From contig NZ_LR134290.1 in the NCBI RefSeq assembly GCF_900636545.1, positions 4,650,001 to 4,714,000 of the forward strand: DNA of 64,000 nt. The letters are read 5' to 3'. Position 1 is the first letter of the stretch, and each line of letters begins with the position of its first letter. The notes beneath the pieces were generated by a model. That model had not been told where the DNA came from. It was given only the letters and a program-made list of their open reading frames with translations, and ran no database searches. This stretch comes from Pseudomonas mendocina. Lineage in GTDB: Bacteria > Pseudomonadota > Gammaproteobacteria > Pseudomonadales > Pseudomonadaceae. The translations under genes were made by a program, and so were the position numbers. Positions 26,262 through 35,740 of this stretch are shown here, in pieces.

Positions 26262-27401
26262 ATGCCCACTGCCTTTCCCGAAGATTCCGTCGGCCTGGTC
26301 AGCCCCCAGGTGTTCCGTTTCAGCGAGCCATTGGCGCTCGCCTGCGGGCGTAGCCTGGCCGAGTACGAACTGGTCGTCGAAACCTATGGCGAGCTGAACG
26401 CCGCGCGCAGCAATGCCGTGCTGATCTGCCATGCCCTGTCCGGCCACCATCACGCCGCCGGCTACCACAGCCCGGATGATCGCAAACCCGGCTGGTGGGA
26501 CAGCTGCATCGGCCCCGGCAAGCCGATCGACACCAACAAATTCTTCGTCGTCAGCCTCAACAACCTCGGCGGTTGCAACGGCTCTACCGGCCCGAGTAGC
26601 ACCAACCCGGCCACTGGCAAACCCTACGGCGCCGATTTCCCGGTGATGACCGTGGAAGACTGGGTGCATAGCCAGGCGCGCCTGGCCGATGTGCTCGGCA
26701 TCAAGCAATGGGCGGCGGTGATCGGCGGCAGCCTGGGCGGCATGCAGGCCATGCAGTGGACCATCAGCTACCCCGAGCGCGTGCGTCACTGTCTGGCCAT
26801 CGCCTCGGCCCCCAAACTGTCGGCGCAGAACATCGCCTTCAACGAAGTGGCGCGCCAGGCGATTCTCACCGACCCGGAGTTCCACGGCGGGCATTTCCAG
26901 GAACAGGGTGTGATCCCCAAGCGCGGCCTGATGCTGGCGCGCATGGTCGGCCATATCACCTACCTGTCCGATGACGCCATGGGCGAGAAATTCGGCCGCG
27001 GTCTGAAGAGCGAGAAGCTCAACTACGACTTCCACAGTGTCGAGTTTCAGGTGGAAAGCTACCTGCGCTACCAAGGCGAGGAGTTCTCCGGGCGCTTCGA
27101 CGCCAACACCTACCTGCTGATGACCAAGGCGCTGGACTACTTCGACCCGGCCGCCGCCCACGACGGCGACCTGGCCAAGACCCTGGCCGTGGCCAAGGCG
27201 GACTTCTGCCTGATGTCCTTCACCACCGACTGGCGTTTCTCCCCGGCCCGCTCGCGGGAGATCGTTGACGCCCTATTGGCGGCGAAGAAGAACGTCTGCT
27301 ACCTGGAGATCGATGCACCGCAGGGCCACGATGCCTTCCTCATGCCGATCCCGCGTTACCTGCAGGCATTCGGCAGCTACATGAAGCGAATCGAGGTATG
27401 A
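26262..27401 (+). CDS. metX: Homoserine O-acyltransferase MetX (probably O-succinyl)
   Basis: A 379-residue alpha/beta hydrolase that acylates homoserine for methionine synthesis. The nucleophile Ser is in [13 protein letters not shown]. The oxyanion/entry motif is [15 protein letters not shown]. The catalytic His is in [11 protein letters not shown] and the Asp in [10 protein letters not shown]. Pseudomonas MetX enzymes generally use succinyl-CoA despite belonging to the MetX fold; the acyl donor cannot be proved by eye. metW overlaps the 3' end by four bases (ATGA), as in other pseudomonads, and the pair works together. Confidence 0.95.
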   Translation: MPTAFPEDSVGLVSPQVFRFSEPLALACGRSLAEYELVVETYGELNAARSNAVLICHALSGHHHAAGYHSPDDRKPGWWDSCIGPGKPIDTNKFFVVSLNNLGGCNGSTGPSSTNPATGKPYGADFPVMTVEDWVHSQARLADVLGIKQWAAVIGGSLGGMQAMQWTISYPERVRHCLAIASAPKLSAQNIAFNEVARQAILTDPEFHGGHFQEQGVIPKRGLMLARMVGHITYLSDDAMGEKFGRGLKSEKLNYDFHSVEFQVESYLRYQGEEFSGRFDANTYLLMTKALDYFDPAAAHDGDLAKTLAVAKADFCLMSFTTDWRFSPARSREIVDALLAAKKNVCYLEIDAPQGHDAFLMPIPRYLQAFGSYMKRIEV

Positions 27402-28024
27402 GCATGCGAGCGGATCTGGACATCATCCAGGAATGGATCGCCCCGGGCAGCCGTGTGCTCGACCTGGGCTGCGGCGACGGCGAACTGCTCGCCTGGCTGC
27501 GTGACAACAAGCAGGTTTCCGGCTACGGCCTGGAAATCGACCCGGACAAGATCGCCTTGTGCATCGAGCGCGGCGTCAACGTCATCGAGCAGAACCTCGA
27601 CCTGGGCCTGGGCAACTTCGCCAGCAACAGCTTCGATGTGGTGGTCATGACCCAGTCGCTGCAAGCGCTGCACTACCCGGACAAAGTGCTGGCCGAGATG
27701 CTGCGCGTCGGCAAGACCTGCATCATCACCTTCCCCAACTTCGGCCACTGGCGCTGCCGCTGGTACCTGACGACAAAAGGTCGCATGCCGGTGTCGGACT
27801 TCCTGCCCTACACCTGGTACAACACACCGAACATCCACTTCTGCACCTTCGAGGACTTCGAGCGCCTGTGCCACGCCCAGGGTGCCCGTGTGGAAGAGCG
27901 CCTGGCGGTGGACCGTGACCACCGCCACGGCATCGCCAGCCGCATCTGGCCCAACCTGCTGGGAGAGATCGGCATCTACCGCATCAGCGGCGCGGACCTG
28001 TCCGCCCACCGCGTCGCGGTCTGA
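27398..28024 (+). CDS. metW: Methionine biosynthesis protein MetW
   Basis: A 208-residue SAM-dependent-methyltransferase-fold protein that is required with MetX for full homoserine acyltransferase activity. The SAM-binding motif is [15 protein letters not shown], followed by the acidic loop [10 protein letters not shown]. The family motifs [14 protein letters not shown] and [19 protein letters not shown] are present. Two starts are possible, ATG at 27398 and ATG at 27404 ([12 protein letters not shown]); the first overlaps the metX stop. No catalytic methyl acceptor is known. Neighbours form the expected metX-metW pair. Confidence 0.93.
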   Translation: MSMRADLDIIQEWIAPGSRVLDLGCGDGELLAWLRDNKQVSGYGLEIDPDKIALCIERGVNVIEQNLDLGLGNFASNSFDVVVMTQSLQALHYPDKVLAEMLRVGKTCIITFPNFGHWRCRWYLTTKGRMPVSDFLPYTWYNTPNIHFCTFEDFERLCHAQGARVEERLAVDRDHRHGIASRIWPNLLGEIGIYRISGADLSAHRVAV

Positions 28025-28038
28025 ACGAGGAGAACATC

Positions 28039-28455
28039 ATGCGCCGCATCATTCCCTTCCTGGTCGCCCTGTGCCTGGCCCTGCCGGCCGCCGCCGAGCG
28101 CAAGCAAAGCTTCGGCGATCTCGACGTGCACTACAGCGTGTTCAATTCCAGCTTCATTCAGCCGGATATCGCCAGCGCCTCCGGCCTGGTGCGCAGCAAG
28201 ACCCAGGGCGTGATCAACGTCGCCGTGCTCAAGGCCGGCAAGCCCAGCACCGCAGTGGTCGGTGGCGAGGTGAAGGACCTGTTGGGCAAGAGCACCGCAC
28301 TGACCTTCCGTCAGGTCACCGAAGGCGAGGCCATCTATTACCTGGCGCAGTTCCCCTTCAAGACCCGTGAAATGCTCAGCTTCACGCTCAACGTGCGCCA
28401 GGGTGATGACGCGCACCGCATCACCTTCAACCAGGAAATGTTCCCGGATGACTAA
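28039..28455 (+). CDS. DUF4426 periplasmic protein
   Basis: A 138-residue exported protein with a signal peptide ([20 protein letters not shown]). The mature part fits DUF4426 ([21 protein letters not shown], then [16 protein letters not shown] and [15 protein letters not shown]), a small beta-rich domain of unknown function. A GAGGAG site precedes the ATG at 28039. It lies between metW and rdgB, overlapping the rdgB start by eight bases, and this position is stable in Pseudomonas. The role is not known. Confidence 0.9.
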   Translation: MRRIIPFLVALCLALPAAAERKQSFGDLDVHYSVFNSSFIQPDIASASGLVRSKTQGVINVAVLKAGKPSTAVVGGEVKDLLGKSTALTFRQVTEGEAIYYLAQFPFKTREMLSFTLNVRQGDDAHRITFNQEMFPDD

Positions 28456-29053
28456 GCCAGTGAGTGGTTTCAAGGAGCTGGTCCTGGCCAGCCATAACGC
28501 CGGAAAGCTCAAGGAGCTGCAGGCCATGCTCGGCGACGCCGTGCGCGTGCGTTCGATCGGTGAGTTCAGCCAGGTCGAGCCGGAGGAAACCGGCCTGTCG
28601 TTCGTCGAGAATGCCATCCTCAAGGCGCGCAACGCCGCGCGCATCTCCGGTTTGCCGGCACTGGCCGACGACTCCGGCCTGGCGGTGGACGCCCTCGGCG
28701 GCGCCCCCGGCATCTACTCCGCGCGCTATGCCGATGGCCAGGGCGACGCGGCGAACAATGCCAAGCTGCTCGATGCCCTGAAAGACGTGCCGGACGCCCA
28801 GCGCGGCGCGCAGTTCGTCTGCGCCCTGGCGCTGGTTCGACATGCCGACGATCCGCTGCCAATCCTCTGCGAAGGCCTGTGGCACGGCAGCATCCTGCAT
28901 GAGGCACGTGGCGAACATGGCTTCGGCTACGATCCACTGTTCTGGGTGCCGGAAGGTGAGTGCTCCAGCGCCGAAATGCCGCCTGAGCAAAAGAACCGCC
29001 TCAGTCACCGCGCCCGCGCCATGGCCCTGCTCAAGCAGCGCCTGGGGCTGTAA
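28448..29053 (+). CDS. rdgB: dITP/XTP pyrophosphatase RdgB
   Basis: A 201-residue Ham1/RdgB enzyme that hydrolyses non-canonical purine nucleotides (dITP, XTP) to monophosphates, keeping them out of DNA. Motifs are [18 protein letters not shown] at the N-terminus, [43 protein letters not shown] and [10 protein letters not shown]. The ATG at 28448 overlaps the DUF4426 stop. Length and motifs are typical; neighbours on both sides match the conserved Pseudomonas order apart from the gene that follows. Confidence 0.96.
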   Translation: MTKPVSGFKELVLASHNAGKLKELQAMLGDAVRVRSIGEFSQVEPEETGLSFVENAILKARNAARISGLPALADDSGLAVDALGGAPGIYSARYADGQGDAANNAKLLDALKDVPDAQRGAQFVCALALVRHADDPLPILCEGLWHGSILHEARGEHGFGYDPLFWVPEGECSSAEMPPEQKNRLSHRARAMALLKQRLGL

Positions 29054-29058
29054 CAGCC

Positions 29059-29601
29059 TTGGCCAGATGCCTGATAATCAGCAAGAAACCGCGCGGCGTG
29101 GCCCGCCGCCTGAGGGCACTGGATCGCTGGGCAGCCAGTTTCGAACGTAATTTCCCGCAGGATATTCCTGCGGGCGAGCGTTACTGGAACTGGAAGATTC
29201 CTGTGCTATTCAGCCTGGTCGAGGGCCGACACACCAATCCCCAGATTCAAGCTCACTGTGCTCAGGCATTGATCAATGCCTGCCAGCATCTGATGCGAGC
29301 CAAACCACCAGAGGCAGAAAACTGGCGGGTAACGGCGGTAATCTGCCTGCCTGACTTTTTCACCAGCGAAGTGTGCTTGTATCTGGATGAGGATTATTTC
29401 CAGGCTCATACCCGAGCCTCGGTGAGCGCGCATGGCAATAGCCGCCATCTGGCACCACTGAGCCTATCCGAAACCTGGTCGCTACAACTGGTCGATGGCT
29501 GTGGCGAACTGGGCACCGAAATCGACTACCTCGACGAAGACCAACCTGACGGGCGCTTCATCGCACAACGTTGGTACTTTGGCGAAGTCATGCCACGATA
29601 G
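29059..29601 (+). CDS. DUF3916 family protein
   Basis: A protein of about 180 residues with the DUF3916 pattern: KKPRGVARRLRALDRWAASF near the N-terminus, then ERYWNWKIPVLFSLVEGR, ALINACQHLMRAKP and VCLYLDEDYFQAH. The function is unknown. The start is uncertain. A TTG at 29059 keeps the conserved KKPRG segment but has no clear ribosome-binding site; a GTG at 29098 would remove it. An ATG at 29067 is in another frame that soon ends. It sits between rdgB and hemW, which are adjacent or nearly so in relatives, so it may be an insertion. Confidence 0.75.
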   Translation: MARCLIISKKPRGVARRLRALDRWAASFERNFPQDIPAGERYWNWKIPVLFSLVEGRHTNPQIQAHCAQALINACQHLMRAKPPEAENWRVTAVICLPDFFTSEVCLYLDEDYFQAHTRASVSAHGNSRHLAPLSLSETWSLQLVDGCGELGTEIDYLDEDQPDGRFIAQRWYFGEVMPR

Positions 29602-29631
29602 TCGCCCGTTACTGCCTCTCGTTGCTCTACT

Positions 29632-30786
29632 GTGCCCGACGCCTCTCACTTCCTGCTCCCGCCCCTGGCGCTCTACATCCACATCCCGTGGTGCGTGCGC
29701 AAATGCCCGTATTGTGATTTCAACTCCCACGCCGCCGGGCCGACGCTGCCTGAAGAAGAGTACGTCGACGCGCTGCTGGCCGACCTCGATATTGACCTGC
29801 AGCACGTCCATGGCCGACCACTGACCTCGATCTTCTTCGGTGGCGGTACGCCCAGTCTGTTCTCCGACCGCGCCTTGGGCCGTTTACTGGAAGGCGTAGA
29901 GCAACGTGTCGGCTTTGCGCCGGATATCGAAATCACCCTGGAAGCCAACCCCGGCACCTTCGAGCAGGCCAAGTTCAAGGGCTATCGCAGCCTCGGCATC
30001 AATCGTCTGTCCATTGGCGTGCAGAGTTTCCAAGAGGCCAAGCTCAAGGCGCTGGGCCGCATCCATGACGGTAGCGAGGCGATCCGCGCTGCCGACATGG
30101 CGCGCGCTGCCGGCTTCGATAACTTCAACCTCGACCTGATGCACGGCCTGCCCGAGCAGAGCATCGAGGACGCCCTGTTCGACCTGCGCACGGCCATCAG
30201 CCAGGGGCCGACGCACCTGTCCTGGTATCAGCTGACCATGGAGCCGAACACGGTGTTCTGGAGCCAGCCGCCCACGTTGCCGGAAGACGATCTGCTGTGG
30301 GACATCCAGGAAGCCGGCCAGGCCCTGCTCGCAGCCGAAGGCTACGCGCAGTACGAAGTGTCCGCCTACGCCAGGCCTGGCAAGCAGGCGCGACACAACC
30401 TCAACTATTGGACCTTCGGCGACTTTCTCGGCATCGGCGCCGGCGCCCACGCCAAATTGAGCACGCCCGCAGGACGCATTCAGCGCACCTGGAAAACCCG
30501 TCTGCCCAAGGACTATCTGGACCGCAGCAAAGCCTTCCAGGCCGGCGAACGCATACTCGAGGCCGGCGAGCTGCCGTTCGAGTACCTGATGAACGTGTTG
30601 CGTTTGACCGAAGGCGCACCGGCCGAACTATTCAGCCAACGCACTGGCCTGCCGCTGCAGCACCTCGACCTGGCGCGCCGAGAGGCCGAACGCCAGGGGC
30701 TGCTGCAGGCCGATCCGACCCGGCTGGTAGCCACTGCCAAGGGGCAGTTGTTCCTCAACGACCTGCTGCAACTGTTTCTCGACTGA
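29632..30786 (+). CDS. hemW: Radical SAM haem chaperone HemW
   Basis: A 384-residue radical SAM protein related to HemN that binds haem and delivers it to respiratory enzymes. The cluster motif is CVRKCPYCDFNSH, where Phe replaces the fourth cysteine of true HemN, marking HemW. Other motifs are SIFFGGGTPSLFS, EITLEANPGTFE, GINRLSIGVQSF, FNLDLMHGLPEQ and the C-terminal HemN domain (PFEYLMNVLRL). The start is a GTG at 29632 directly before PDASHFLLPPLALYIHIPW. It is often annotated as oxygen-independent coproporphyrinogen oxidase, which the missing cysteine argues against. Confidence 0.94.
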   Translation: MPDASHFLLPPLALYIHIPWCVRKCPYCDFNSHAAGPTLPEEEYVDALLADLDIDLQHVHGRPLTSIFFGGGTPSLFSDRALGRLLEGVEQRVGFAPDIEITLEANPGTFEQAKFKGYRSLGINRLSIGVQSFQEAKLKALGRIHDGSEAIRAADMARAAGFDNFNLDLMHGLPEQSIEDALFDLRTAISQGPTHLSWYQLTMEPNTVFWSQPPTLPEDDLLWDIQEAGQALLAAEGYAQYEVSAYARPGKQARHNLNYWTFGDFLGIGAGAHAKLSTPAGRIQRTWKTRLPKDYLDRSKAFQAGERILEAGELPFEYLMNVLRLTEGAPAELFSQRTGLPLQHLDLARREAERQGLLQADPTRLVATAKGQLFLNDLLQLFLD

Positions 30787-30854
30787 GTCACCATCACCAC
30801 CGGGAATCCGGTAGGCTATGGCGCTTCCCGCACGCGTAGACATGGAACCCGGTC

Positions 30855-32006
30855 GTGCTCGATCCCCGTAGCCTCGTCTTCATCCTCGCTGCCCTGAGCC
30901 TGCTGATGGCCATCGTGCTGTCGGCCATGCCCAGCGCCGTGCGCGATCGCCAGCTGGGCGCGCGTTACTGGAGCACAAGCATGCTCTGCGTGGCGGTCGC
31001 CTCGGTGCTTTACGGCCTGCGCGGGGTCGTGCCCGAGGCCTTCTCGATGGTGGTGGCCAACGCCGCGGCCATGGCCGCTACAGCGCTGATCTACTACGGC
31101 GGACGCGCCTTCTTCGGCCTGCCGCGGCACAGCGGAAAACTCATCGGTGCTCTACTGCTGGCTAACCTGGGACTGGTCTACTGCTTCTACGTGCAGGATC
31201 TGTACGCCATCCGCGTCGTGATCTTCTCCAGTGTCTCGGGCGTGCTGCTGTTTCTGTTCGGCCTCGACGTGCTACGCCACCGCCCACGAGAAAGTGGACG
31301 CGCCCATTTTCCCTATCTGTTCACCGCGCTCACGGTGATCTTCGATTCGCTGGTGTCGCTGGCGCGCATCGTCAATGCAGTGCTGCCCCCCACCGGCGGA
31401 GCCGACTTCCTTGCGCCGACACTGCTCAATGCCCTGTACTTCGCCACTCACGGCCTGCTGGCGATCTGCATTTCGGTGGGTTTCATCCTGATGCTCAATG
31501 AGCGCCTGCATGCGCTGCTCGAACACCAGCTCAGCCATGATCCACTGACCAACGCCTACTCCCGACCGATGATCTTCGAGCTGGCACAACGTGAGCTGGG
31601 CAATCTGCGCCAGCCCCTGTCGCTGTTGCTGCTGGATATCGATCACTTCAAGCAGGCCAACGACAACCTCGGTCACCAGGGTGGTGACGAGGTGCTCAAG
31701 CACTTCGTGCGCACGCTCAGCGCCAACCTACGTTCGAACGAGCCATTGGGCCGTTACGGCGGCGAGGAATTCATCATTTTGTTGCGCGATGTCGACGCCG
31801 AGTCGGCGCGCATCACCGCCGAACGACTGCGCCGTTGCGTTGCCGAAGCTCCGTACCGCCACTCGCAGGGTGATTACCCGATCACCACCAGCATCGGCCA
31901 CGCCACCGCCCATAACCAGGAAAGCCTGGAACAACTGCTGCAATGTGCCGATACGGCGCTGTACCGAGCCAAACGCGAAGGCCGCAACCGCGTGGAACAA
32001 GCCTAA
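30855..32006 (+). CDS. Membrane diguanylate cyclase
   Basis: A 383-residue protein that should make cyclic di-GMP. About seven hydrophobic segments fill residues 5-215 (for example LVFILAALSLLMAIVL, MLCVAVASVLYGL, LIGALLLANLGLVYCF, LYFATHGLLAICISVGF). A GGDEF domain follows with the active-site motif GGEEF in GRYGGEEFIILL and the N-terminal DPLTNAYSRPMIFE. The inhibitory site five residues upstream reads RSNE instead of RxxD, so product inhibition may be weak. The start is a GTG at 30855. It lies upstream of a DUF3392 gene. The sensed signal is unknown. Confidence 0.9.
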   Translation: MLDPRSLVFILAALSLLMAIVLSAMPSAVRDRQLGARYWSTSMLCVAVASVLYGLRGVVPEAFSMVVANAAAMAATALIYYGGRAFFGLPRHSGKLIGALLLANLGLVYCFYVQDLYAIRVVIFSSVSGVLLFLFGLDVLRHRPRESGRAHFPYLFTALTVIFDSLVSLARIVNAVLPPTGGADFLAPTLLNALYFATHGLLAICISVGFILMLNERLHALLEHQLSHDPLTNAYSRPMIFELAQRELGNLRQPLSLLLLDIDHFKQANDNLGHQGGDEVLKHFVRTLSANLRSNEPLGRYGGEEFIILLRDVDAESARITAERLRRCVAEAPYRHSQGDYPITTSIGHATAHNQESLEQLLQCADTALYRAKREGRNRVEQA

Positions 32007-32021
32007 AAAGAAGGAGCCCCA

Positions 32022-32345
32022 ATGGATCTGATACTGGATCTGATCGTCACCCTGTCGCGCTGGAGCCGCAGCCACCTCAGCGATATATCCCTGGCCATCA
32101 TGGCCACCTTGCTGGTGCTGTTCGGCCCGGCCATCAACGCCTGGGTCCAGCGCACCATTGGCAATCTCAACTTCGTCCTGCGCACGCTGCTGTTCGTGGT
32201 GTTCTGCGCGGTCGGCTATGGTCTGGCGATCGTTTTCCTCACCCCCTGGCTGGCCAAGGGGCTGGCACATTTCAACAACTTCACCCTGGCACCAGTGCTG
32301 ATCCTGATCTTCGTGGTGATCGGCATCATGGCCGACAGGAATTAG
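32022..32345 (+). CDS. DUF3392 inner-membrane protein
   Basis: A 107-residue protein with about three membrane helices (DISLAIMATLLVLFGPAINA, FVLRTLLFVVFCAVGYGLAI, LAPVLILIFVVIGIMADRN). The sequence pattern, including WVQRTIGNLNFVLRTLLFV, fits DUF3392, a small family of unknown function found in gammaproteobacteria. AAGGAG precedes the ATG at 32022. It is 15 bp downstream of the diguanylate cyclase gene and probably shares its transcript; a good terminator follows. Confidence 0.86.
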   Translation: MDLILDLIVTLSRWSRSHLSDISLAIMATLLVLFGPAINAWVQRTIGNLNFVLRTLLFVVFCAVGYGLAIVFLTPWLAKGLAHFNNFTLAPVLILIFVVIGIMADRN

Positions 32346-32378
32346 CAGCTGGGTTGCGTCATCCCGGCTGAAACAAGA

Positions 32379-32410
32379 ACGCCGCGCTCCCTAACGAGAC
32401 GCGGCGTTTT
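32379..32410 (+). terminator. Rho-independent terminator
   Basis: AACGCCGCG (32379-32387) pairs with CGCGGCGTT (32400-32408) around a 12-base loop, followed by TTTT. It ends the diguanylate cyclase/DUF3392 transcript. Confidence 0.8.
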
Positions 32411-32452
32411 CTTGGCATCGATCTTCTTCTAGGAACGGCTGGGCGGCATTGC

Positions 32453-32502
32453 GCTTCAGCCGCGATGACTCTCAACAGTTTCGCGGTTGAAGCCGCTCCT
32501 AC
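32453..32502. repeat. REP-type pair
   Basis: GCTTCAGCCGCGA (32453-32465) and TCGCGGTTGAAGCCGCTCCTAC (32481-32502) are inverted REP cores between the convergent DUF3392 and chemoreceptor genes. Confidence 0.65.
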
Positions 32503-32524
32503 GGAGGGACCAAGCAACGCCGTC

Positions 32525-34423
32525 TTACAGCACGAACTTGGAAACCTCATCGCCGATCTGCCGGCCGAGCGCTTGCAGATTGGAGGCCGCTGCCGAGGCA
32601 GCATGGCTGCTCTGCGACATCTGATCGCCCATGCTGCGGATGTTCTCGGTATTGCGATTGACCTCGACGGTCACGCTGGCCTGCTCTTCGGCCGCCGAGG
32701 CGATCTGCGCAGCCATGTCGTTGATCTGCCCGACCGCCTCGGTGATGCGCTGCAACAGATCGCTGGCCGCCTGGGCATCGGTGACGCTCTGCGAGGCCTT
32801 GGTGGCGGCGTTGTCCATCACGCCCACGGCCTGCCGGGTGGCGTCCTGCAGCACCTGGATCATCGCCTCGATCTCACGGGTCGATTCGTGGGTACGCTTG
32901 GACAGCACCCGCACCTCGTCGGCCACCACCGAGAAGCCCCGGCCGTGCTCGCCGGCACGCGCTGCCTCGATGGCCGCATTGAGCGCGAGCAGATTGGTCT
33001 GGTCGGCAATGCTGGCGATGGTGGAGAGAATCGAGCTGATCTCGTTGGAGTGGCGGTGCAGCTCGTCGATGATGCGCCCTGCACCCTCGACCTCCTCGGC
33101 CAGCAGTGAGATCGACTCCTGACTGCGCCCCACCTGGTGGCGCCCTTCCACGCTGAGGCTGACCGAATCCACCGCCTGGCCGGAGGCCGTCTCCGCATTG
33201 CGTGAGATCTCCTGGGTGGCGGAGGCCATTTGCGTCACCGCAGTGGCCACCAGGTGCAACTCGGACTGATGTTGTTGCACGCGCTGGTTCTGGGCGTCGG
33301 CATCCTGCGCCACCTGCGCGGACTCACTGCTCAGCGCCACGGCGACATCGCGCAGGCGCGAGATGATGCCGTGCAGCTGGTCGATGAAGCGGTTGAAACT
33401 GCTCGACAGCTGGCCGATCTCGTCGTTGGAGTTGACCGGCAGGCGTTGGGTCAGATCTCCATTACCGGCGGCGATGGCGTTTAGGTTATGGCGAATCTGC
33501 TCCAGGTCGCGGAACAGCACTCGGCCGAGCAGCGCCAGCACCAGAATGGCCAGAATCAGCATGCCGGCACCGATGGCCAGTTGCACGAACAGCTGGTGGC
33601 GCACCGGGGCGAGGACCGTGGCCTTGTCCATGACCATCACGAAGGTCCAGCGGGTATTGGGAATTTCGACGGCGAACAACAGACTTTCGCTGCCCGCTAC
33701 ATCCGCCTCGGTCAGGCGGCGCTGCTGCACCAGCGCTTTGAGTTGCTCGCCACCCAGCGTCGGCGAGAAGTCGGAGGCCGACTTGGTGCGCCAGTCCTTG
33801 TCCGGATGGGCGATCATCTGCCCGCTCTGGTCGATCAGCAGCGCGTAGCCGTCGCCGGGAATGCTCAGTTTGCCGATGGTGTCGGTCAGGGTGTCAAGTG
33901 TCAGGTTGGCGCCCACCACACCGATCAACGAGCCGTCGCGGCGCGCGGGGTAGGCGATGGTCACCACATAGGCACCATCGGTGAGCGAGACGTAAGGGTC
34001 GCTGATGAACAGGTCGTTGTTCTTCTCGGCGCCCTGGTACCAGCCGCGCTGACGCGGATCGTAGTTCTTCAGGATCACGCTCGGGTCATTCTGCAGCATG
34101 CGGCCATCGGTGGTACCGATGTAGGTGATATTGAAGGCGAAGGTCGCCCAGGTCTGCTGCAGCAGGATGTGCGGAGCGATCTGCGGCTGCGCGACCAGGC
34201 TGCCGGCAGTGGTCTTCACGGCGCTGATGCGGTCGTGCATCCAGTTGCCGAGGTTGACCGAAATCGACTGGGCGAAACCGTCGATGTCCCGCTGCAGGGT
34301 GTCGTTGACTGTCCTGTCCAGGGAAGAAACGCTCTGCCAGATCAGCGTGATACTGACCAGCGATAACAGCACCGCCGCTGTCAGGGTGATCTTCAGGCGC
34401 AGCGGCAAATCCTTGATGTTCAT
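32525..34423 (-). CDS. Methyl-accepting chemotaxis protein with dCache sensor
   Basis: A 632-residue chemoreceptor. The first membrane helix is at about 10-30, a periplasmic double Cache sensor at about 33-270, the second helix at about 277-300, HAMP at 300-355 and the signalling hairpin with [16 protein letters not shown] and [12 protein letters not shown]. The sensor has Y121, R126, W128 and Y129 in [10 protein letters not shown], at the same numbers as the amino-acid-binding residues I recall for P. aeruginosa PctA. However, positions equivalent to D146 and D173 read Ser (PYVSLTDG) and Asn (VVGANLTL). It may therefore bind something other than standard L-amino acids. No CheR pentapeptide ends the protein. 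It lies in a variable segment between conserved blocks. Confidence 0.93.
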   Translation of the reverse strand: MNIKDLPLRLKITLTAAVLLSLVSITLIWQSVSSLDRTVNDTLQRDIDGFAQSISVNLGNWMHDRISAVKTTAGSLVAQPQIAPHILLQQTWATFAFNITYIGTTDGRMLQNDPSVILKNYDPRQRGWYQGAEKNNDLFISDPYVSLTDGAYVVTIAYPARRDGSLIGVVGANLTLDTLTDTIGKLSIPGDGYALLIDQSGQMIAHPDKDWRTKSASDFSPTLGGEQLKALVQQRRLTEADVAGSESLLFAVEIPNTRWTFVMVMDKATVLAPVRHQLFVQLAIGAGMLILAILVLALLGRVLFRDLEQIRHNLNAIAAGNGDLTQRLPVNSNDEIGQLSSSFNRFIDQLHGIISRLRDVAVALSSESAQVAQDADAQNQRVQQHQSELHLVATAVTQMASATQEISRNAETASGQAVDSVSLSVEGRHQVGRSQESISLLAEEVEGAGRIIDELHRHSNEISSILSTIASIADQTNLLALNAAIEAARAGEHGRGFSVVADEVRVLSKRTHESTREIEAMIQVLQDATRQAVGVMDNAATKASQSVTDAQAASDLLQRITEAVGQINDMAAQIASAAEEQASVTVEVNRNTENIRSMGDQMSQSSHAASAAASNLQALGRQIGDEVSKFVL

Positions 34424-34724
34424 GCGACGGACTCCATCGATGGCTGGCTGGGCCGGCCAGCAGCCTTTGAAAGCCAGATCCTTGAGCGAGCGCGGAGATG
34501 TGGGAGCAGAAGCCTCTGGGCGGGCTTTTCAGCGCAGAGCGTTATCACCGGGATCTGGAAGCAGTTTGAGGGTGCCCGTGACCCCGAGCAGGCCAGGCGG
34601 GCATACACGGCTAATAAGCGACCGCGCGCCGGAGAAAGTGAAACCAGAGAAGCGCAAAAGCGCCAAAAGCATTGATTTAGAGCGGTTTCTCAACTCCGGC
34701 CGGGACTATACTTGGCGCTTTCCC
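34424..34724. other. Gene-free stretch between chemoreceptor and P-loop protein genes
   Basis: About 300 bases without a supported gene. It must hold the chemoreceptor promoter on the minus strand, but I could not identify a convincing sigma-28 or sigma-70 element. An AT-richer run lies near 34640-34690. No REP core or clear terminator was seen. Confidence 0.5.
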
Positions 34725-35273
34725 TCAGCGCACCAACCAGATCATCACCTGCTCGGCCAATTGCTCGGGCGTATGCCGGGTCGAGTCCAGGCGCAGCAGC
34801 GGGCAGCCCAGTTGGCGGGCCATCCAGGCTTCGTGCATCGCCAGGCTACGGGTACTGAGATCACCCTCTTCGTAGCCGGCAGCCCACTCCAGGAAGGCCT
34901 GACTTTGACCATGCATGTCACCTCCCGGCTGGATGCGCACACCATAACGTTGCGCTTCACGCTGACGCAGCCTGCGCATGCGTTCCTGATCGTCCAGACG
35001 CAGGAACAGGGCATGACTGAACGACGGGATCAACGCCTCGCCCCAACTGCATAGCGAACCGCTAAGCACCCAGCTAGGCGCCTGTGCGGTACGCTCGCAG
35101 ATCAGCCTGACGCGCTCCTCGGGCGGCCGCTTGTGCACATAGGGCGGCTCGCTGGGCAGCCAGTAGAAATCGTCGGTATCCAGATGCAGCCAGCCATTGC
35201 GCTCGGCCAGCGTGCGGGCCAGGGTAGTGGTACCCGAGCCGGATGCACCGAATATATGTAACCGAACCTCCAT
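34725..35273 (-). CDS. P-loop NTPase, adenylate/shikimate-kinase-like
   Basis: A 182-residue single-domain P-loop protein. The N-terminus MEVRLHIFGASGSGTTTLAR has a Walker A where Thr takes the place of the usual Lys (GxxxxGTT), a feature I recall from a family of small putative kinases. LHLDTDDFYWLP follows as in nucleotide/shikimate-type kinases, then a WVLSGSLCSWGEALIP segment and a lid-like RRLRQREAQRYG. The substrate is unknown, and activity without the lysine needs proof. The ATG at 35271-35273 sits in a CCATGG shared by the two strands. It is divergent from a GNAT acetyltransferase gene, with 31 bp between starts. Confidence 0.8.
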   Translation of the reverse strand: MEVRLHIFGASGSGTTTLARTLAERNGWLHLDTDDFYWLPSEPPYVHKRPPEERVRLICERTAQAPSWVLSGSLCSWGEALIPSFSHALFLRLDDQERMRRLRQREAQRYGVRIQPGGDMHGQSQAFLEWAAGYEEGDLSTRSLAMHEAWMARQLGCPLLRLDSTRHTPEQLAEQVMIWLVR

Positions 35274-35304
35274 GGATTCACTTCTCCTCGAACAGGACTT
35301 CATC

Positions 35305-35733
35305 ATGATTCGCCCCTACCATCCCACAGACAGCGACGCCGTACTCGACCTCTGGCTGAAGGCCTCCATCCAGGCACACGACTTCGTGCCGGAGACCTTC
35401 TGGCGCGAGCAACTGCCTGCCATGCGCGATCTCTATCTGCCGCAGGCCGAAACCCTGGTACTGGAGGAAAAGGGGCACGTACTGGGCTTCGCATCGCTGC
35501 ACGAACAACGCCTGGCCGCATTGTTCGTCAGCCCGGATGCTCAGGGTCGCGGCCTGGGTCGTCGGCTACTGGACGAAGCCAAGCGCAGGCGTGACAGCCT
35601 AGAGCTTGGTGTCTACCGTGCCAACACCCGGGCGGTGGCCTTCTACCGCGCAGGCGGTTTCGTCACGCTGAACGAGACGCGCGACCCGCACACCGGCCAG
35701 CCGGAGCTGACGATGCGCTGGTCGCGCGGATGA
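35305..35733 (+). CDS. GNAT family N-acetyltransferase
   Basis: A 142-residue single-domain acetyltransferase. MIRPYHPTDSDAVLDLWLKA is the standard GNAT start, and the acetyl-CoA loop is in LFVSPDAQGRGLGRRLLDEA (Q/RxxGxG/A), with the C-terminal NTRAVAFYRAGGFV. It resembles the YjaB-type subgroup, whose substrates are unknown. The ATG at 35305 is preferred to an ATG at 35272 that would add 11 residues and overlap the opposite gene's start. It is divergent from a P-loop protein gene; the two may share a promoter region. Confidence 0.86.
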   Translation: MIRPYHPTDSDAVLDLWLKASIQAHDFVPETFWREQLPAMRDLYLPQAETLVLEEKGHVLGFASLHEQRLAALFVSPDAQGRGLGRRLLDEAKRRRDSLELGVYRANTRAVAFYRAGGFVTLNETRDPHTGQPELTMRWSRG

Positions 35734-35740
35734 TGCCGGC

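Noticed and set aside
25218..27161. Long minus-strand open frame of 647 codons opposite the dynamin-like GTPase and metX genes
   Set aside because: It spans two well-supported plus-strand genes and their junction, has no recognisable motif, and its composition is what high-GC codon bias creates on the opposite strand.
29059..29151. Frameshift at the start of the DUF3916 gene (ATG at 29067 in another frame)
   Set aside because: The TTG-start frame already contains the conserved KKPRG segment at its N-terminus, so no shift is needed. The other frame ends after 28 codons.
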